From the NCBI GenBank assembly GCA_963699525.1, contig CAVOUI010000005.1:357772-421771 (forward strand): DNA of 64,000 bases. Direction: 5' to 3'. Under the pieces are notes generated by a model. It was not told the origin of the DNA, made no database searches, and was given only the letters and a program-made list of their open reading frames with translations. The position numbers were made by a program, and so were the translations under genes. This stretch comes from SG8-41 sp963699525 (GTDB lineage: Bacteria > Pseudomonadota > Gammaproteobacteria > Burkholderiales > SG8-41). Shown piece after piece: positions 63,950 to 64,000 of this stretch (positions are counted from its first letter, which is position 1; every line of letters begins with the position of its first letter).

Positions 63950-63976
63950 GAAAACGCCCCACTCCGGGGCGTTTTC
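63950..63976. terminator. Rho-independent terminator hairpin
   Basis: GAAAACGCCCC and GGGGCGTTTTC form a perfect 11-bp stem around a short loop, with A and T runs on both sides, so it can work in both directions. It ends ~24 bp before the window edge. Confidence 0.8.
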
Positions 63977-64000
63977 ATTTCTTAATCAGAAGTCCGCTTC

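Noticed and set aside
63708..63962. 84-codon minus-strand frame near the window end
   Set aside because: Composition is non-coding-like, and it overlaps the better-supported 57-residue membrane protein in another frame and the terminator region.

Overview
The window is about 65 % GC with tightly packed genes. It carries six Bug-type (tripartite tricarboxylate transporter) periplasmic binding proteins, a lexA/imuA/imuB/dnaE2 mutagenesis cassette, a uvrA - MFS - ssb neighbourhood and dispersed hairpin repeats. Together these point to a betaproteobacterium, most likely an environmental or uncultured Burkholderiales-like lineage. That placement rests on gene content only. No tRNA, rRNA, CRISPR array or complete insertion sequence was seen.

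Layout. (1) 1-7.5 kb: a truncated Bug protein, a dihydroxyphthalate-decarboxylase-like protein, two divergent enolase-superfamily enzymes, then a minus-strand operon of Bug protein, AtuA-like protein (four frameshifts), DUF4387 and a leaderless ModA-like protein, with a cupin upstream. (2) 7.5-9.6 kb: a lipoprotein, a LuxR-type regulator and a DUF1059 protein. (3) 9.7-19 kb: an SOS island of dnaE2, imuB, imuA, an AT-richer foreign insert (TcmP/DUF5131 remnants), lexA with a 16-bp palindromic operator, a RelE/HigB-toxin to beta-propeller chimera, and an SRAP (HMCES/YedK) protein. (4) 19-31.5 kb: outer-membrane barrels, more Bug proteins, NMT1-like and NHL proteins, an SDR, a class II aldolase, amidohydrolases, an M24 protein and a D-2-hydroxyacid dehydrogenase. 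(5) 31.6-35 kb: an overlapping SDR - AMP-ligase - amidohydrolase operon. (6) 35-44.4 kb: a large haem-motif lipoprotein, NmrA and aldo/keto reductase proteins, then cupin - D-2-hydroxyacid dehydrogenase - MFS - two DapA-family proteins - SDR. (7) 44.4-50.4 kb: Bug, TcuA-like flavoprotein, PrpD (fused to HupE) and glycerate 2-kinase. (8) 50.4-58 kb: housekeeping uvrA, MFS, UspA, antiporter, ssb and pta. (9) 58-64 kb: small membrane and exported proteins, a ModA-like protein and many copies of a GTCCGCT...AGCGGAC repeat.

Functional reading. Most of the window is catabolic: organic-acid capture by Bug proteins beside dehydratases, aldolases, amidohydrolases, SDRs, 2-hydroxyacid dehydrogenases and a CoA/AMP ligase. 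No TctA/TctB membrane subunits are present, so the Bug proteins are orphans here. The second theme is DNA damage: the imuA-imuB-dnaE2 mutasome under a local LexA, with SRAP and uvrA in the same window.

Quality caution. At least seven genes contain single-base indels, and correcting them restores full-length families. Their density and mostly +1 character suggest sequencing or assembly error as much as gene decay. Three chimeric junctions (TcmP/DUF5131, toxin/propeller, PrpD/HupE) need checking for real rearrangement versus misassembly. The best functional leads are the tandem DapA-family pair, whose second member lacks both catalytic residues, and the enolase-superfamily protein lacking its third metal ligand.
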